Source: Ruegeria_B marisflavi
GTDB taxonomy: Bacteria; Pseudomonadota; Alphaproteobacteria; Rhodobacterales; Rhodobacteraceae
Length of the DNA stretch: 64,000 nt
Reading direction: 5' to 3'
NCBI RefSeq assembly: GCF_025673445.1
Contig: NZ_JAOVQN010000014.1
Span: 69,594-133,593 of the forward strand
In this document: positions 17,721 through 26,652 of the stretch, piece after piece
Numbering within the stretch: position 1 is the first letter of the stretch
How the letters are laid out: every line of letters starts with the position of its first letter
Made by a program: the position numbers and the translations under genes
The notes under the pieces: generated by a model
Databases searched by the model: none
Told to the model about the DNA's origin: nothing
The model's input: only the letters and a program-made list of their open reading frames with translations

Positions 17721-19205
17721 TCAGCGCGACAGCAGCCGGCCCGAATGTTCCGCGATCAGCGCGATGCCCCGTTCGATGCGATCCACCGGGATCGAAGAAA
17801 ACCCCAGCCGAAAGAACGGGCACGGCCCATCCAGACGATCAAAGAACGGAGCGCCGGGCTCGATCAGCACCCCGTCCTGCAAGAGGCTGTGCGCAAGCTC
17901 GGTTGAATCGAGTCCATCCGGCCCCTTGACCCAAAGGCTGGATCCGCCAAATCGCGCCGCACCCGCGATCTCGAAATTGTGCGCCTCCAACGCGGCCTGC
18001 ATCGCCTCGCGGCGGCGCGCGTACTGCTGCCGCATATCGCGGATCTGCATGTCGAAATGGCCCTGCGCCATGAAATATGCCGCCGTCCGCTGCTGGTGCC
18101 CGGCCGGATGGCGCAGCATCAGCGACCGCAATTCGCGCGCCTCGGCGATCACACTGCGCGGACCGACCAGATACCCCAGCCTGAGGCCCGGAAACAGCGA
18201 TTTCGAGAAACTGCCGACATACAGCACCCGGCCCGTCCGGTCAAAGGCCTTCAGCGCCGGGCTGGGCGGTTCGAGATAGCTCATCTCGAACTCGTAATCA
18301 TCCTCCACCACGATGAAATCATGGGTTTCGGCATAGGCCAGCAATTGTAGCCGCCGCGCCTTGGGCATGGTGATACTGGTGGGCGCGTGGTGGCTGGGCG
18401 TGACAAAGACCGCATCCGTGCCCGGCGGAATCCGGTTGGGCGGCAACCCGTGCTCGTCGATGTCGATCGTCTCCACCTCTGCCCCGTGCCACCGCAGGGC
18501 AGCCACGGTATCGGGGTATCCCGGGTTTTCGCACACCGCGCGCAGCCCCCGGCGCGCCAAGAGCGCGATGATCAACCAAAGGGCGTTCTGCGCGCCCACG
18601 GTCACAAGGATCTGGTCCGGGTCGGCCGAGATACCGCGCCGGGGTAGGGTCCGCGCCCGGATATAGTTGACAAGCAACGGATCATCCGCCGTGACCATAT
18701 CCCCCGCCATCGCATCGAAATCGCGGGTGCCCAGCGCTTGCCGCGCACAGTTGCGCCACGCGGTATGGTTGAACAGCGCCGTATCCATCTGCCCGTAAAC
18801 AAAGGAAAACGGCAAGCTGCGCCAGTCCACCGGCTTCAGCACCCGCCGCCGGGTCGCCAGCGTATCGGACAGGAATCGCTCCCAGCGCCCCGAGGATCCA
18901 TCGGACCAGTCCGGGTCGCTGACAGCGATCCGGTGCGCCGCGCCCGACTCGGCAACGCGGTATCCGGCACGGCTGATCGATTCGACATATCCCTGCGCGA
19001 CCAGTTCCTGATAGGCCAGCGTCACCGTCATTCTTGCAATCCCAAGATGAGACGCCAGCTGGCGCGAAGACGGCAGAGCAGTCCCGGGCGGAGCTTGCTG
19101 GGACAGGATCGCCGCAATCACCGTTTCCCGGATTTGCCCCTGCAAGGGGCGTTTCGACTGTTTGTCAAGAAAGAATATGTCCGGAGGAACACGTGTTTTG
19201 ATCAT
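17721..19205 (-). CDS. tauR: MocR/GntR-type transcriptional regulator of the taurine locus
   Basis: A 494-residue MocR-family regulator. The N-terminal GntR winged helix (residues ~12-80: PLQGQIRETVIAAIL, LPSSRQLASHLGIARMTVTLAYQELVAQGYVES) is fused to an aminotransferase-like domain with a PLP lysine in YVGSFSKSLFPGLRLGYLVGP. It is transcribed divergently from tauKLM, the arrangement known for TauR of Rhodobacter capsulatus, an activator of taurine utilisation genes. By analogy with GabR and TauR it probably senses taurine through PLP. A pair of CTGG-type direct repeats lies in the shared 161-bp promoter region. Length is typical of the family. Confidence 0.88.
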   Translation of the reverse strand: MIKTRVPPDIFFLDKQSKRPLQGQIRETVIAAILSQQAPPGTALPSSRQLASHLGIARMTVTLAYQELVAQGYVESISRAGYRVAESGAAHRIAVSDPDWSDGSSGRWERFLSDTLATRRRVLKPVDWRSLPFSFVYGQMDTALFNHTAWRNCARQALGTRDFDAMAGDMVTADDPLLVNYIRARTLPRRGISADPDQILVTVGAQNALWLIIALLARRGLRAVCENPGYPDTVAALRWHGAEVETIDIDEHGLPPNRIPPGTDAVFVTPSHHAPTSITMPKARRLQLLAYAETHDFIVVEDDYEFEMSYLEPPSPALKAFDRTGRVLYVGSFSKSLFPGLRLGYLVGPRSVIAEARELRSLMLRHPAGHQQRTAAYFMAQGHFDMQIRDMRQQYARRREAMQAALEAHNFEIAGAARFGGSSLWVKGPDGLDSTELAHSLLQDGVLIEPGAPFFDRLDGPCPFFRLGFSSIPVDRIERGIALIAEHSGRLLSR

Positions 19206-19226
19206 ATGCTAAATTTTGACTTCTTT

Positions 19227-19258
19227 CTGGTCTAAGTCAAATACAAAACTGGCCCTAA
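19227..19258. promoter_or_regulatory. Putative TauR operator: two CTGG..TAA direct repeats 22 bp apart
   Basis: CTGGTCTAAG at 19227-19236 and CTGGCCCTAA at 19249-19258 are direct repeats spaced 22 bp start to start, about two helical turns. They lie in the tauR-tauK divergent region. The reported R. capsulatus TauR half-site, as I recall it, is CTGGACYTAA; the second copy differs from this at one position. Confidence 0.55.
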
Positions 19259-19366
19259 CGTGTTTTTGGGTCGGCCGATAGGTAGCGCCATCCCCGCCGC
19301 GGTCGGGAGGAATATGGCAGCGGCGGGTCATTCGCGTTTTGCGCGAACGTCAACCTGGAGGATTTC

Positions 19367-20383
19367 ATGACATTCCTATCCCACTTCAAACCCGCAGCCG
19401 CCGTTGCCATCGCCGCCCTGATGATCGGCGCCGGTGCCGCTGACGCGAAGAACTTCAAGATCGCCGTCGGCGACAGCGCAGGCAGCGCTCAGGAAGCCAC
19501 CGGCAAGGCCTTTGTCGCCGCGCTCGAAGAGAAATCCGGCGGCAAGCACACCGCCACACTTTTCCTCAACGGCCAGCTCGGCTCCGAAGAAGTGACCGTC
19601 AACGATGCCGCGATGGGCACGCTCGACATGTCGCTCCTGGCGATCAACAACATCACGCCCTATTCGCCCACCGTTGGCGTGTTCTCGCTGCCCTACGTCA
19701 TCCTCAGCCTTGAAGAGGCCGAAAAGCTGACCCAGGGCCCGATCGGCGAGGAACTGACCCAGAACACCATCAACGACGCCGGCGTTCGCATCATCGCCTG
19801 GACCTATACCGGCTTCCGCGTGCTGACCAACTCCAAGAAGCCGGTGAAATCGGTGGCCGATCTTCAGGGCCTGGTCGTGCGCGTCCCCAAGAACGAGATC
19901 ATGATCGACACCTACAAGGCCTGGGGCATCAACCCGACGCCGATGGCCTGGTCCGAAACCTTCACCGCGCTGCAACAGCAGGTCGTTGACGGGCAGGACA
20001 ACCCGTATCTGACCGTGAACGCGATGAAGTTCTACGAAGTCCAGAAATACATCACCAACATCCGCTACATCTTCTCGATCGAACCGCTGATCATTTCCGA
20101 AAGCCTGTTCCAGGGCCTATCGGCTGACGAGCAGCAGATGATCCTCGACGCTGGCCAGGCCGCAACCCAGGCCAGCGCCCAGTTCCTGCGCGACTCCGAG
20201 GCCGCGATCAAGCAGGACCTGCTCGCCAAGGGCATGGAGATCTCCGATCCGGAAAACGGCGAGGAAGAGTTCATCAAGCTGGCGACCGAAGCCGTCTGGC
20301 CCAAGTTCTACGACTCGATCGGCGGCGTGGAAAAGCTCAACGCCGTTCTGGAAACGCTCGGCCGCGCGCCGGTTCAGCAGTGA
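19367..20383 (+). CDS. tauK: TRAP transporter substrate-binding protein for taurine (DctP family)
   Basis: A 338-residue DctP-type periplasmic binding protein. The N-terminal signal peptide (FKPAAAVAIAALMIGAGAADA) is followed by FKIAVGDSAGSAQEATGKAF. The family core is clear: GQLGSEEVTVNDAAMGTLDM, LTNSKKPVKSVADLQGLVVRVP (with the Arg that binds the ligand acid group) and PTPMAWSETFTALQQQVVDGQDNP. It is the first gene after the divergent tauR and is followed by DctQ and DctM subunits. The taurine assignment comes from the downstream tauXY-xsc genes. A GGAGG-type ribosome site precedes the ATG. Confidence 0.85.
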   Translation: MTFLSHFKPAAAVAIAALMIGAGAADAKNFKIAVGDSAGSAQEATGKAFVAALEEKSGGKHTATLFLNGQLGSEEVTVNDAAMGTLDMSLLAINNITPYSPTVGVFSLPYVILSLEEAEKLTQGPIGEELTQNTINDAGVRIIAWTYTGFRVLTNSKKPVKSVADLQGLVVRVPKNEIMIDTYKAWGINPTPMAWSETFTALQQQVVDGQDNPYLTVNAMKFYEVQKYITNIRYIFSIEPLIISESLFQGLSADEQQMILDAGQAATQASAQFLRDSEAAIKQDLLAKGMEISDPENGEEEFIKLATEAVWPKFYDSIGGVEKLNAVLETLGRAPVQQ

Positions 20384-20397
20384 CGCTTTGAACGAAC

Positions 20398-20422
20398 GGC
20401 GCGCGCCCGCCCGGCGCGCGCC
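20398..20422 (+). promoter_or_regulatory. Intercistronic hairpin between tauK and tauL
   Basis: GGCGCGCGCC at 20398-20407 is repeated at 20413-20422. The 10-mer is its own reverse complement, so a 10-bp GC stem with a 5-nt loop forms. No U-run follows. Such a hairpin may stabilise the abundant binding-protein mRNA or partially attenuate the membrane subunits. Confidence 0.6.
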
Positions 20423-20441
20423 ACCTCAGGGAGGAGGCGCA

Positions 20442-20981
20442 ATGAGCAAGTTCTGGTACGTCGTCAACAATATCGAAAGCTATATCTGCCGGATTCTTCT
20501 GGTGCTGTTCGTGGGGCTTCTGTTCACACAGATCCTGTCGCGGCAATTCTTCGACTACTCGTTCTCGTGGATCGAGGAACTGTCGGTCTACATGTTCGTC
20601 TGGTTCGTTTTCTTCGGCGCCAGCTATGCCGCCAAGATGAGCGCCCATAACCGCGTCACCTTTCAGTTCAAGCTCTTCCCGGCCTCGTGGGCGAAGTATT
20701 TCGAAGGGTTTGCCGACCTCTTCTGGCTGTTCTTCAACGTCTACTTCATCTACCTGACGATCGACTTCATCTTCTTCAAGATGAACAAGTTTCAGTCTTC
20801 CCAGACACTTGGAATCCATCTGAGCTGGGTCTACATCGCCCTGCCCATCGCCTTCACGCTGATGACGATCCGCATCCTCCAGGTGAACTGGCGCCGCCTC
20901 GTCAAGGGCGAAGAGATCGCCGATCCCGACAAGATCGACCTCGACGACCTGAAGTCCCAACAGCAATCCGACGTCAAGTAA
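20442..20981 (+). CDS. tauL: TRAP transporter small membrane subunit (DctQ family)
   Basis: A 179-residue inner-membrane protein with four helices (ICRILLVLFVGLLFTQILS, ELSVYMFVWFVFFGASYAA, LFWLFFNVYFIYLTIDFIFF, WVYIALPIAFTLMTIRIL). The conserved DctQ segment SFSWIEELSVYMFVW is present. With TauM it forms the sodium-coupled TRAP membrane complex that accepts ligand from TauK. The ATG at 20442 follows AGGGAGGAGG; upstream in-frame codons would translate through the hairpin and are unlikely to be used. The acidic C-terminal tail (DPDKIDLDDLKSQQQ) is unusual but harmless. Confidence 0.85.
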   Translation: MSKFWYVVNNIESYICRILLVLFVGLLFTQILSRQFFDYSFSWIEELSVYMFVWFVFFGASYAAKMSAHNRVTFQFKLFPASWAKYFEGFADLFWLFFNVYFIYLTIDFIFFKMNKFQSSQTLGIHLSWVYIALPIAFTLMTIRILQVNWRRLVKGEEIADPDKIDLDDLKSQQQSDVK

Positions 20982-20993
20982 GGGGCATTCGCC

Positions 20994-22334
20994 ATGGAAA
21001 ACGAAATCGTCACCATCCTGTTCGGCTCGTTCCTGGTCCTGCTGCTGATCGGCGCGCCGATCACCGTGGCCCTGGGTGTCGCGTCGCTGATCTCCTTCCT
21101 CTATCTCGATGAAAACCCGATCAAGTTCGTGCAGATCGCCTTTACCTCGGTGGGCTCCTTCCCGCTGATGGCCCTGCCCGCCTTTATCCTGGCCGGCGCC
21201 CTGATGGAGGCCGCAGGCATTTCCAAGCGGCTGATCAACATCGCCGAGAGCCTCGCCGGTCCCTTCACCGGCGGCATGGGCGCCGCCACGGTGGTGGGCT
21301 GCCTGTTCTTCGGCGCGATCTCGGGATCTGGTCCGGCCACCACGGCAGCCGTCGGCATGCTGATGATCCCGGCGATGATCCAGCGCGGCTACGACCGTGG
21401 CTATGCCTCGGCGGTCACCGCCTCGGCCGGGGGTCTTGGCATCGTCATCCCGCCCTCGATCCCGCTGGTGATCTTCGGCATCGCGGCGCTAGGCATGGTG
21501 CCCCCGCCCGAAGCGGTCGAGAAATTCGGCACCTTCCAGTCGGTCTCGATCCCGGTCCTGTTCATCGCGGGCTTCGTCCCGGCCTTTGTCATCGCCGGAA
21601 GCCTCCTGATCATGAACTACATCCTGAGCCGCAAACATGGCTACACAGGCATGACCGAGGGCTGGTCTGCCCGCAACATCCTGTGCGAGCTTTACCGGGG
21701 CTTCTGGTCGCTGATGGCGCCGGTCGTGATCCTCGGCGGTATCTACACCGGCTGGTTCACCCCGACCGAGGCCGCCATCGTCGCGATCTTCTACACGCTC
21801 TTCGTCGGTGTGTTCATCTACCGCGAACTGAATTTCGACTCGATCAACCGTTCGCTCGAAACCACGACCTGGCTCACCGGCCGCGTGCTGCTGATCCTGT
21901 TCACCGCCACCGTCTTTGGCCGGCTTCTGGTCGAAAACCAGATCCCCGCGATCATCGCCAACGGCATGCTGTCGCTGACCGACAACCTCTACATCATCTG
22001 GACACTGATCATCTTCTTCCTGCTGTTCGTTGGCATGTTCATGGAAACGCTGGCGGCGATCCTGATCCTGGCGCCGGTGATGCTGCCGGTGGCCTATTCC
22101 ATGGGGATCGACCCGGTCCATTTCGGGGTGGTGATGATCTGTACGCTTGGCATCGGTTTCCAGACCCCGCCGCTGGGTGAAAACCTGTTCATCGCATCGG
22201 GCATCTCGAACATCTCGATTGAGACGATCTCGCTGCGCGCGCTGCCTTTCGCTGCGGTCAACACGATCGCGATCTTCATCATCGCCCTCTTCCCGCAGCT
22301 CTCGCTCTGGTTGCCGCGTATGATGGGCTACTGA
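20994..22334 (+). CDS. tauM: TRAP transporter large membrane subunit (DctM family)
   Basis: A 446-residue polytopic protein of the DctM/SiaM large-subunit family. It begins IVTILFGSFLVLLLIGAPITVALG and contains the family signatures GAISGSGPATTAAVGMLMIPAM and GGLGIVIPPSIPLVIFG in the first half, and GWFTPTEAAIVAIFY and ETLAAILILAPVMLPVA in the second. It carries out secondary active transport of the TauK-delivered ligand. It follows tauL by 12 bp, so the two are cotranscribed. Length is normal. Confidence 0.88.
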   Translation: MENEIVTILFGSFLVLLLIGAPITVALGVASLISFLYLDENPIKFVQIAFTSVGSFPLMALPAFILAGALMEAAGISKRLINIAESLAGPFTGGMGAATVVGCLFFGAISGSGPATTAAVGMLMIPAMIQRGYDRGYASAVTASAGGLGIVIPPSIPLVIFGIAALGMVPPPEAVEKFGTFQSVSIPVLFIAGFVPAFVIAGSLLIMNYILSRKHGYTGMTEGWSARNILCELYRGFWSLMAPVVILGGIYTGWFTPTEAAIVAIFYTLFVGVFIYRELNFDSINRSLETTTWLTGRVLLILFTATVFGRLLVENQIPAIIANGMLSLTDNLYIIWTLIIFFLLFVGMFMETLAAILILAPVMLPVAYSMGIDPVHFGVVMICTLGIGFQTPPLGENLFIASGISNISIETISLRALPFAAVNTIAIFIIALFPQLSLWLPRMMGY

Positions 22335-22359
22335 CGTCATTCCCGACAGGAAAACACCG

Positions 22360-22869
22360 ATGAAACCGACGATCACCAATATCCTCTTTGCCACCAGCCT
22401 GTCGCAGAACTCCACCTATGCGCTGCGCCATGCCGCCAGCCTGGCCGAGGTCACAGGGGCGCAGATCCACGTCCTGCATGTCAACGAACCCCTGTCCGAT
22501 GACGCCAGGGTGACGCTTGAGATGTTCATCCTCAACACCGAGACCCGCGAAAAGGCGGTCCAGCGCCGCCACGAGATGGTCAAGCAGATACTGGCAGAAC
22601 GTCAGCAGCGATTCTGGGCGGCGCTGGATGCCGAAGGCACCCGTATCCGCGACCAGGTGACCTCGATCGAGGTGGTCGATGGCCACCCGGCCGACGCGAT
22701 CCTGCGTCGGGCCAAGGAACTCGGCTGCGACCTGATCGTGCTGGGCGCGCATGATCACGGGTTCACCCACACCTTCCTCGGCACGGTCGCCACCCGCGTC
22801 CTGCGCCGCGCCGACATCCCGACGCTGGTCGTTCCCTATCGGGAACACAGCCAGCTGATCCAGAAATAA
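22360..22869 (+). CDS. Universal stress protein A family protein of the taurine operon
   Basis: A 169-residue UspA-fold protein: ITNILFATSLSQNSTYALRHAASLA at the start and the ATP-binding loop GAHDHGFTHTFLGTVATRVLRRADIPTLVVP at the end. The G-2x-G-9x-G(S/T) nucleotide loop is degenerate (GAHDHGF...GTVA), so ATP binding is uncertain. Usp genes in TRAP operons (for example teaD of the ectoine TRAP system) modulate transport. Its place between tauM and tauX suggests a similar regulatory role for taurine uptake (inference). Confidence 0.8.
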   Translation: MKPTITNILFATSLSQNSTYALRHAASLAEVTGAQIHVLHVNEPLSDDARVTLEMFILNTETREKAVQRRHEMVKQILAERQQRFWAALDAEGTRIRDQVTSIEVVDGHPADAILRRAKELGCDLIVLGAHDHGFTHTFLGTVATRVLRRADIPTLVVPYREHSQLIQK

Positions 22870-22893
22870 CACCCAAATACCGGAGATATTCCC

Positions 22894-23280
22894 ATGACCA
22901 AGACCCTCACCGCCCAGGACCTCGCCGATACGTTCGACGCCTTCAACCGTCACGACGTCGATGCCGTGATGACCCATTTCGCCGATGACTGCGTGTTCTA
23001 CACCGTCGGCGGCGATCATGCCTATGGCAACAAGGTCGAAGGCGCCGAGGCCATCGCCAACGCTTTCTCCGCCGTCTGGGCCGGGATGAAGGATGCGCAT
23101 TGGGACCACCACAGCCACTTTGTCCATGGTGACCGCGCCGTGTCGGAATGGACCTTCTCCGGCACCGACGCCAACGGCATGCGGATCGAGGCGCAGGGCG
23201 CCGATCTCTTTACCCTGCGCGACGGCATGATCGTGGTGAAGCAGGCCCTGCGCAAATCGCGTCCCGCCTTCAAAGCCTGA
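22894..23280 (+). CDS. tauX: Taurine dehydrogenase small subunit (NTF2/SnoaL-like fold)
   Basis: A 128-residue SnoaL/NTF2-like protein (LADTFDAFNRHDVDAVMTHFADDCVFYTVGGDHAYG, then VHGDRAVSEWTFSGTDANGMRIEAQGADLFTLRDGMIVVKQA). Alone it would be called a hypothetical NTF2-fold protein. Immediately before the FAD-containing subunit in a tauR-tauKLM-xsc locus it fits TauX, the small subunit of taurine dehydrogenase described in Paracoccus and Rhodobacter. The complex deaminates taurine oxidatively to sulfoacetaldehyde and ammonium, passing electrons to cytochrome c. Only 24 bp separate it from usp. Confidence 0.78.
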   Translation: MTKTLTAQDLADTFDAFNRHDVDAVMTHFADDCVFYTVGGDHAYGNKVEGAEAIANAFSAVWAGMKDAHWDHHSHFVHGDRAVSEWTFSGTDANGMRIEAQGADLFTLRDGMIVVKQALRKSRPAFKA

Positions 23281-23313
23281 CCAACCCGCCGCCCTTCATA
23301 CAGGAACACTTTC

Positions 23314-24714
23314 ATGGCTCAAGATCTGCGGCCACGTCACTGGCCCAAGGCCACCTACGATCCGAAATACGATCCGATCATCGATGCGGGCCCCGGCCAT
23401 AACCGGGACCATGCGCCGACCTACTGGATCGGCACCGCCGGCACTCCGCCCGAGGATGACGGCCCGGTGTCGCACGACATGGATGTCGATGTCGTCATCA
23501 TCGGCTCGGGCTATACCGGGCTGTCCACCGCGATCCACCTGGCAAAGGAACACGGCATCAAGGCCACCGTGCTCGAGGCCAATACCGTCGCCTGGGGTTG
23601 TTCCACCCGCAACGGCGGGCAGGCGCAGATCTCGTCCGGCCGTCTCAAGCGGTCGCAATGGATCGAACGCTGGGGCGTCGATACCGCCAAAATGATGCAT
23701 GCCGAGGTCTGCGAAGCGTTCGAGCTGTTCAACGACCTGATCGGCTCGGACGATATCGACTGCGATCCGCAGACGGGCGGGCATTACTACATCGCCCACC
23801 GCGCCAAGGTGATGCCCAAGCTGGAAAAGGAAAGCAAACTCCTGAACGAGACCTTCGGCTATGGCTCGCGCATCCTCGGCCGCGAAGAGCTGCACGAGGA
23901 ACACGTCAAGGATCAAGAGGCCCATGGCGCCATGTGGGAGCCGGACGGCACCTGCATTCACGCGGGCAAACTGGCCTTCAGCTATATCCGCCTGGCGCGC
24001 AAGCTGGGGGCCAAGATCCACACCGCCAGCCCGGTGATGGGCTGGGTGGTCAAGGACGGCGTGCATCACCTGACAACGCCGGGTGGCACGGTGCGCGCCC
24101 GCGCGGTTGCGCTGGCCACGGCCGGCTATACGCCGCCGGGCCTCAACCATCGCACCAAGCACCGGCTGATGCCGATCCTGTCCAACTCGATCGTCACACG
24201 CCCGCTGACGGACGAAGAGCTTGCCGAATGCGGGATAAAGACGCATTCGCCGCTTACCGACACCCGGACGCTGCGCCACTATTACCGGCTGCTGCCCGAC
24301 GGGCGAATGCAGATCGGCAGCCGCAGCGCCATCACTGGGCGGGATGCGGAAAACCCCAAGCATCTCGCGCTGCTGCGCACAGGGCTGCACCGGAAATTCC
24401 CGGCGCTGACCGGAATTGATCTCGACTATTCCTGGTGGGGATGGGTGGATGTCAGCCACGACATGATGCCGCGCATCTTCCAGCCCGACCGTGACCGCAC
24501 CGTCTATTACGCGATGGGCTATGGCGGCAACGGCGTGATGTACTCGGCCCAGGCCGGCAAACGCCTGGCCGAGCTGGTCTCGGGCAAGGGCATTCCGGTC
24601 GACCTGCCGATCTTCAACTCGCCCCTGCCCAGCCACGGCGTCCTGACCCCGTTCCGCAGGCTCGGCCAGCGCTTCATGTACCACTGGTACCACCTGAACG
24701 ACGAAATTCTTTAA
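23314..24714 (+). CDS. tauY: Taurine dehydrogenase large subunit (FAD-dependent oxidoreductase)
   Basis: A 466-residue DAO-family flavoprotein. A ~50-residue leader (PRHWPKATYDPKYDPII) precedes the FAD-binding Rossmann motif VVIIGSGYTGLSTAIHLA and the Glu of VLEANTVAWGCSTRNGGQ. The C-terminal FAD contact is YAMGYGGNGVMYSAQAGKRLAEL. In this gene order it is the catalytic subunit of taurine dehydrogenase (taurine to sulfoacetaldehyde). Close relatives are annotated as D-amino-acid dehydrogenase-like, and sequence alone would not separate these. Position after tauX and before xsc decides the call. Confidence 0.8.
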   Translation: MAQDLRPRHWPKATYDPKYDPIIDAGPGHNRDHAPTYWIGTAGTPPEDDGPVSHDMDVDVVIIGSGYTGLSTAIHLAKEHGIKATVLEANTVAWGCSTRNGGQAQISSGRLKRSQWIERWGVDTAKMMHAEVCEAFELFNDLIGSDDIDCDPQTGGHYYIAHRAKVMPKLEKESKLLNETFGYGSRILGREELHEEHVKDQEAHGAMWEPDGTCIHAGKLAFSYIRLARKLGAKIHTASPVMGWVVKDGVHHLTTPGGTVRARAVALATAGYTPPGLNHRTKHRLMPILSNSIVTRPLTDEELAECGIKTHSPLTDTRTLRHYYRLLPDGRMQIGSRSAITGRDAENPKHLALLRTGLHRKFPALTGIDLDYSWWGWVDVSHDMMPRIFQPDRDRTVYYAMGYGGNGVMYSAQAGKRLAELVSGKGIPVDLPIFNSPLPSHGVLTPFRRLGQRFMYHWYHLNDEIL

Positions 24715-24747
24715 CCCCTCCCCCTGTTTCCAAGATTGGAGCCCCAT

Positions 24748-26529
24748 ATGAAAATGACCACCGAAGAGGCCTTTGTTAAGGTCCTGCAAATGCACGGCAT
24801 CGACAATGCTTTTGGCATTATCGGGTCCGCGATGATGCCGATCTCCGACCTGTTCCCGGCCGCCGGGATCAAGTTCTGGGATTGCGCGCATGAAACCTCG
24901 GGCGGGATGATCGCCGATGGTTACACCCGCTCGACCGGCAAGATGTCGATGATGATCGCGCAGAACGGCCCGGGCATCACCAACTTCGTCACCCCGGTGA
25001 AAACCGCCTACTGGAACCACACGCCGCTGCTGCTGGTGACACCGCAGGCGGCCAACCGCACCATCGGCCAGGGCGGTTTCCAGGAGATCGAGCAGATGAA
25101 ACTGTTCGAGGACATGGTCTGCTATCAGGAAGAGGTTCGCGACCCCTCGCGCATGGCCGAAGTGCTGAACCGGGTGATCGAAAAGGCCTGGCGCGGCTCG
25201 GCGCCCGCGCAGATCAACATCCCGCGCGATTTCTGGACCCAAGTCATCGACATCGAACTGCCTCAGATCATCCGGCTGGAGCGCCCCGCAGGCGGTGCCG
25301 ATGCGGTCAAGGCCGCGGCCAAGCTGCTGTCCGAGGCCGAATTCCCGGTCATCCTGAACGGCGCGGGCGTGGTTCTGTCGGGTGCCATCGACGCGTCGGC
25401 CCGTCTGGCCGAGGCGCTCGACGCGCCGGTCTGCTGCAACTACCAGCACAACGATGCCTTCCCGGGCAACCATCCGCTGTCGGTCGGCCCGCTGGGCTAC
25501 AACGGGTCCAAAGCGGCGATGGAACTGATCCAGAAGGCCGATGTGGTACTGGCCCTGGGCAACCGCCTGAACCCTTTCTCGACCCTGCCGGGCTATGGCA
25601 TCAACTACTGGCCGACCCAGGCCAAGATCATCCAGGTCGACATCAACTCGGACCGGATCGGCCTGACCAAAAAGGTCGACGTAGCGATCCAGGGCGACGC
25701 CCGCATGGTGGCCGAGCAATTGCTGGCGCAGCTTGCCGACGGTGCCGGCGACAAGGGCCGCGACGAACGCCGCGACCTGATCGCCACCACAAAGTCGCGC
25801 TGGGCGCAGGAACTCAGCTCGATGGATCACGAGGATGACACCGACGAGGGCATCACCTGGAACGCCCGCGCCCGCGCGGCCAAGCCCGACCACATGAGCC
25901 CGCGTCAGGCCTGGCGCGCGATCATGGCGGCGATGCCCGAAGACGCGATCATCTCGTCCGACATCGGCAACAACTGCGCCATCGGCAACGCCTATCCTTC
26001 CTTCAACAAGGGCCGGAAATACCTGGCGCCGGGCCTCTTCGGTCCCTGCGGCTATGGCCTGCCCGCGATCCTCGGCGCCAAGATCGGCTGCCCGGATACG
26101 CCGGTGATCGGCTTTGCCGGGGACGGCGCATTCGGCATCTCGATGAACGAGATGACCGCCTGCGGCCGCGGCGACTGGCCCGCAATCACCATGGTGGTTT
26201 TCCGCAACTACCAGTGGGGCGCGGAAAAGCGCAACACGACGCTGTGGTTCGACGACAACTTCGTCGGCACCGAACTGAACCTCGACGTCAACTATGCCAA
26301 GATCGCCGAGGGCTGCGGCCTCAAGGGCGTGCAGGTCACGACGATGGAACAGCTCACCGAGGTTTTGCGCACCGCCGTGCAGGAACAGATGAAGGAGGGG
26401 ATCACCACCTTTATCGAGGTCGTGCTGAACCAGGAACTGGGCGAACCCTTCCGCCGCGACGCGATGAAGAGACCGGTCCAGGTCGCCGGGATCAACCGCG
26501 ACGACATGCGCACCCAACAGGTCGCCTGA
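24748..26529 (+). CDS. xsc: Sulfoacetaldehyde acetyltransferase
   Basis: A 593-residue thiamine-diphosphate enzyme that converts sulfoacetaldehyde and phosphate to acetyl phosphate and sulfite, the desulfonation step of taurine catabolism. The N-terminal PYR domain has the catalytic Glu49 in WDCAHETSGGMIADGY. The central domain (VKAAAKLLSEAEFPVILNGAGVVLSG) and the C-terminal PP domain with the ThDP-Mg motif FAGDGAFGISMNEMTACGRGDWPAITMVVFRN follow. The length equals known Xsc proteins. The ATG at 24748 (MKMTTEEAF) is preferred over a TTG four codons upstream. pta, often the next gene, is absent here. Confidence 0.93.
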   Translation: MKMTTEEAFVKVLQMHGIDNAFGIIGSAMMPISDLFPAAGIKFWDCAHETSGGMIADGYTRSTGKMSMMIAQNGPGITNFVTPVKTAYWNHTPLLLVTPQAANRTIGQGGFQEIEQMKLFEDMVCYQEEVRDPSRMAEVLNRVIEKAWRGSAPAQINIPRDFWTQVIDIELPQIIRLERPAGGADAVKAAAKLLSEAEFPVILNGAGVVLSGAIDASARLAEALDAPVCCNYQHNDAFPGNHPLSVGPLGYNGSKAAMELIQKADVVLALGNRLNPFSTLPGYGINYWPTQAKIIQVDINSDRIGLTKKVDVAIQGDARMVAEQLLAQLADGAGDKGRDERRDLIATTKSRWAQELSSMDHEDDTDEGITWNARARAAKPDHMSPRQAWRAIMAAMPEDAIISSDIGNNCAIGNAYPSFNKGRKYLAPGLFGPCGYGLPAILGAKIGCPDTPVIGFAGDGAFGISMNEMTACGRGDWPAITMVVFRNYQWGAEKRNTTLWFDDNFVGTELNLDVNYAKIAEGCGLKGVQVTTMEQLTEVLRTAVQEQMKEGITTFIEVVLNQELGEPFRRDAMKRPVQVAGINRDDMRTQQVA

Positions 26530-26551
26530 TCGCCGAACCCTGATCCGAAAA

Positions 26552-26576
26552 GGGGGGCGGGCACGACCTGCCCCCC
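26552..26576 (+). terminator. GC-rich hairpin between xsc and tauZ
   Basis: GGGGGGCGGG (26552-26561) can pair with CCTGCCCCCC (26567-26576) with one mismatch. Only a weak T content follows (CTCGTTCC), so it may be an attenuator or mRNA-stabilising stem rather than a full terminator before the 123-bp gap to tauZ. Confidence 0.5.
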
Positions 26577-26652
26577 TCGTTCCCAGACATATCCACCGGC
26601 CCAAGGGGCCGCTCCCGCGTGCCACCGGTGACGCGGCAAAGGAGAATAGACA

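Noticed and set aside
23296..26625. A very long open frame (over 1,100 codons) on the minus strand opposite tauY and xsc.
   Set aside because: It is antisense to two well-conserved enzymes, has low-complexity His/Gly/Asp-rich composition typical of antisense frames in GC-rich DNA, and shows no domain.
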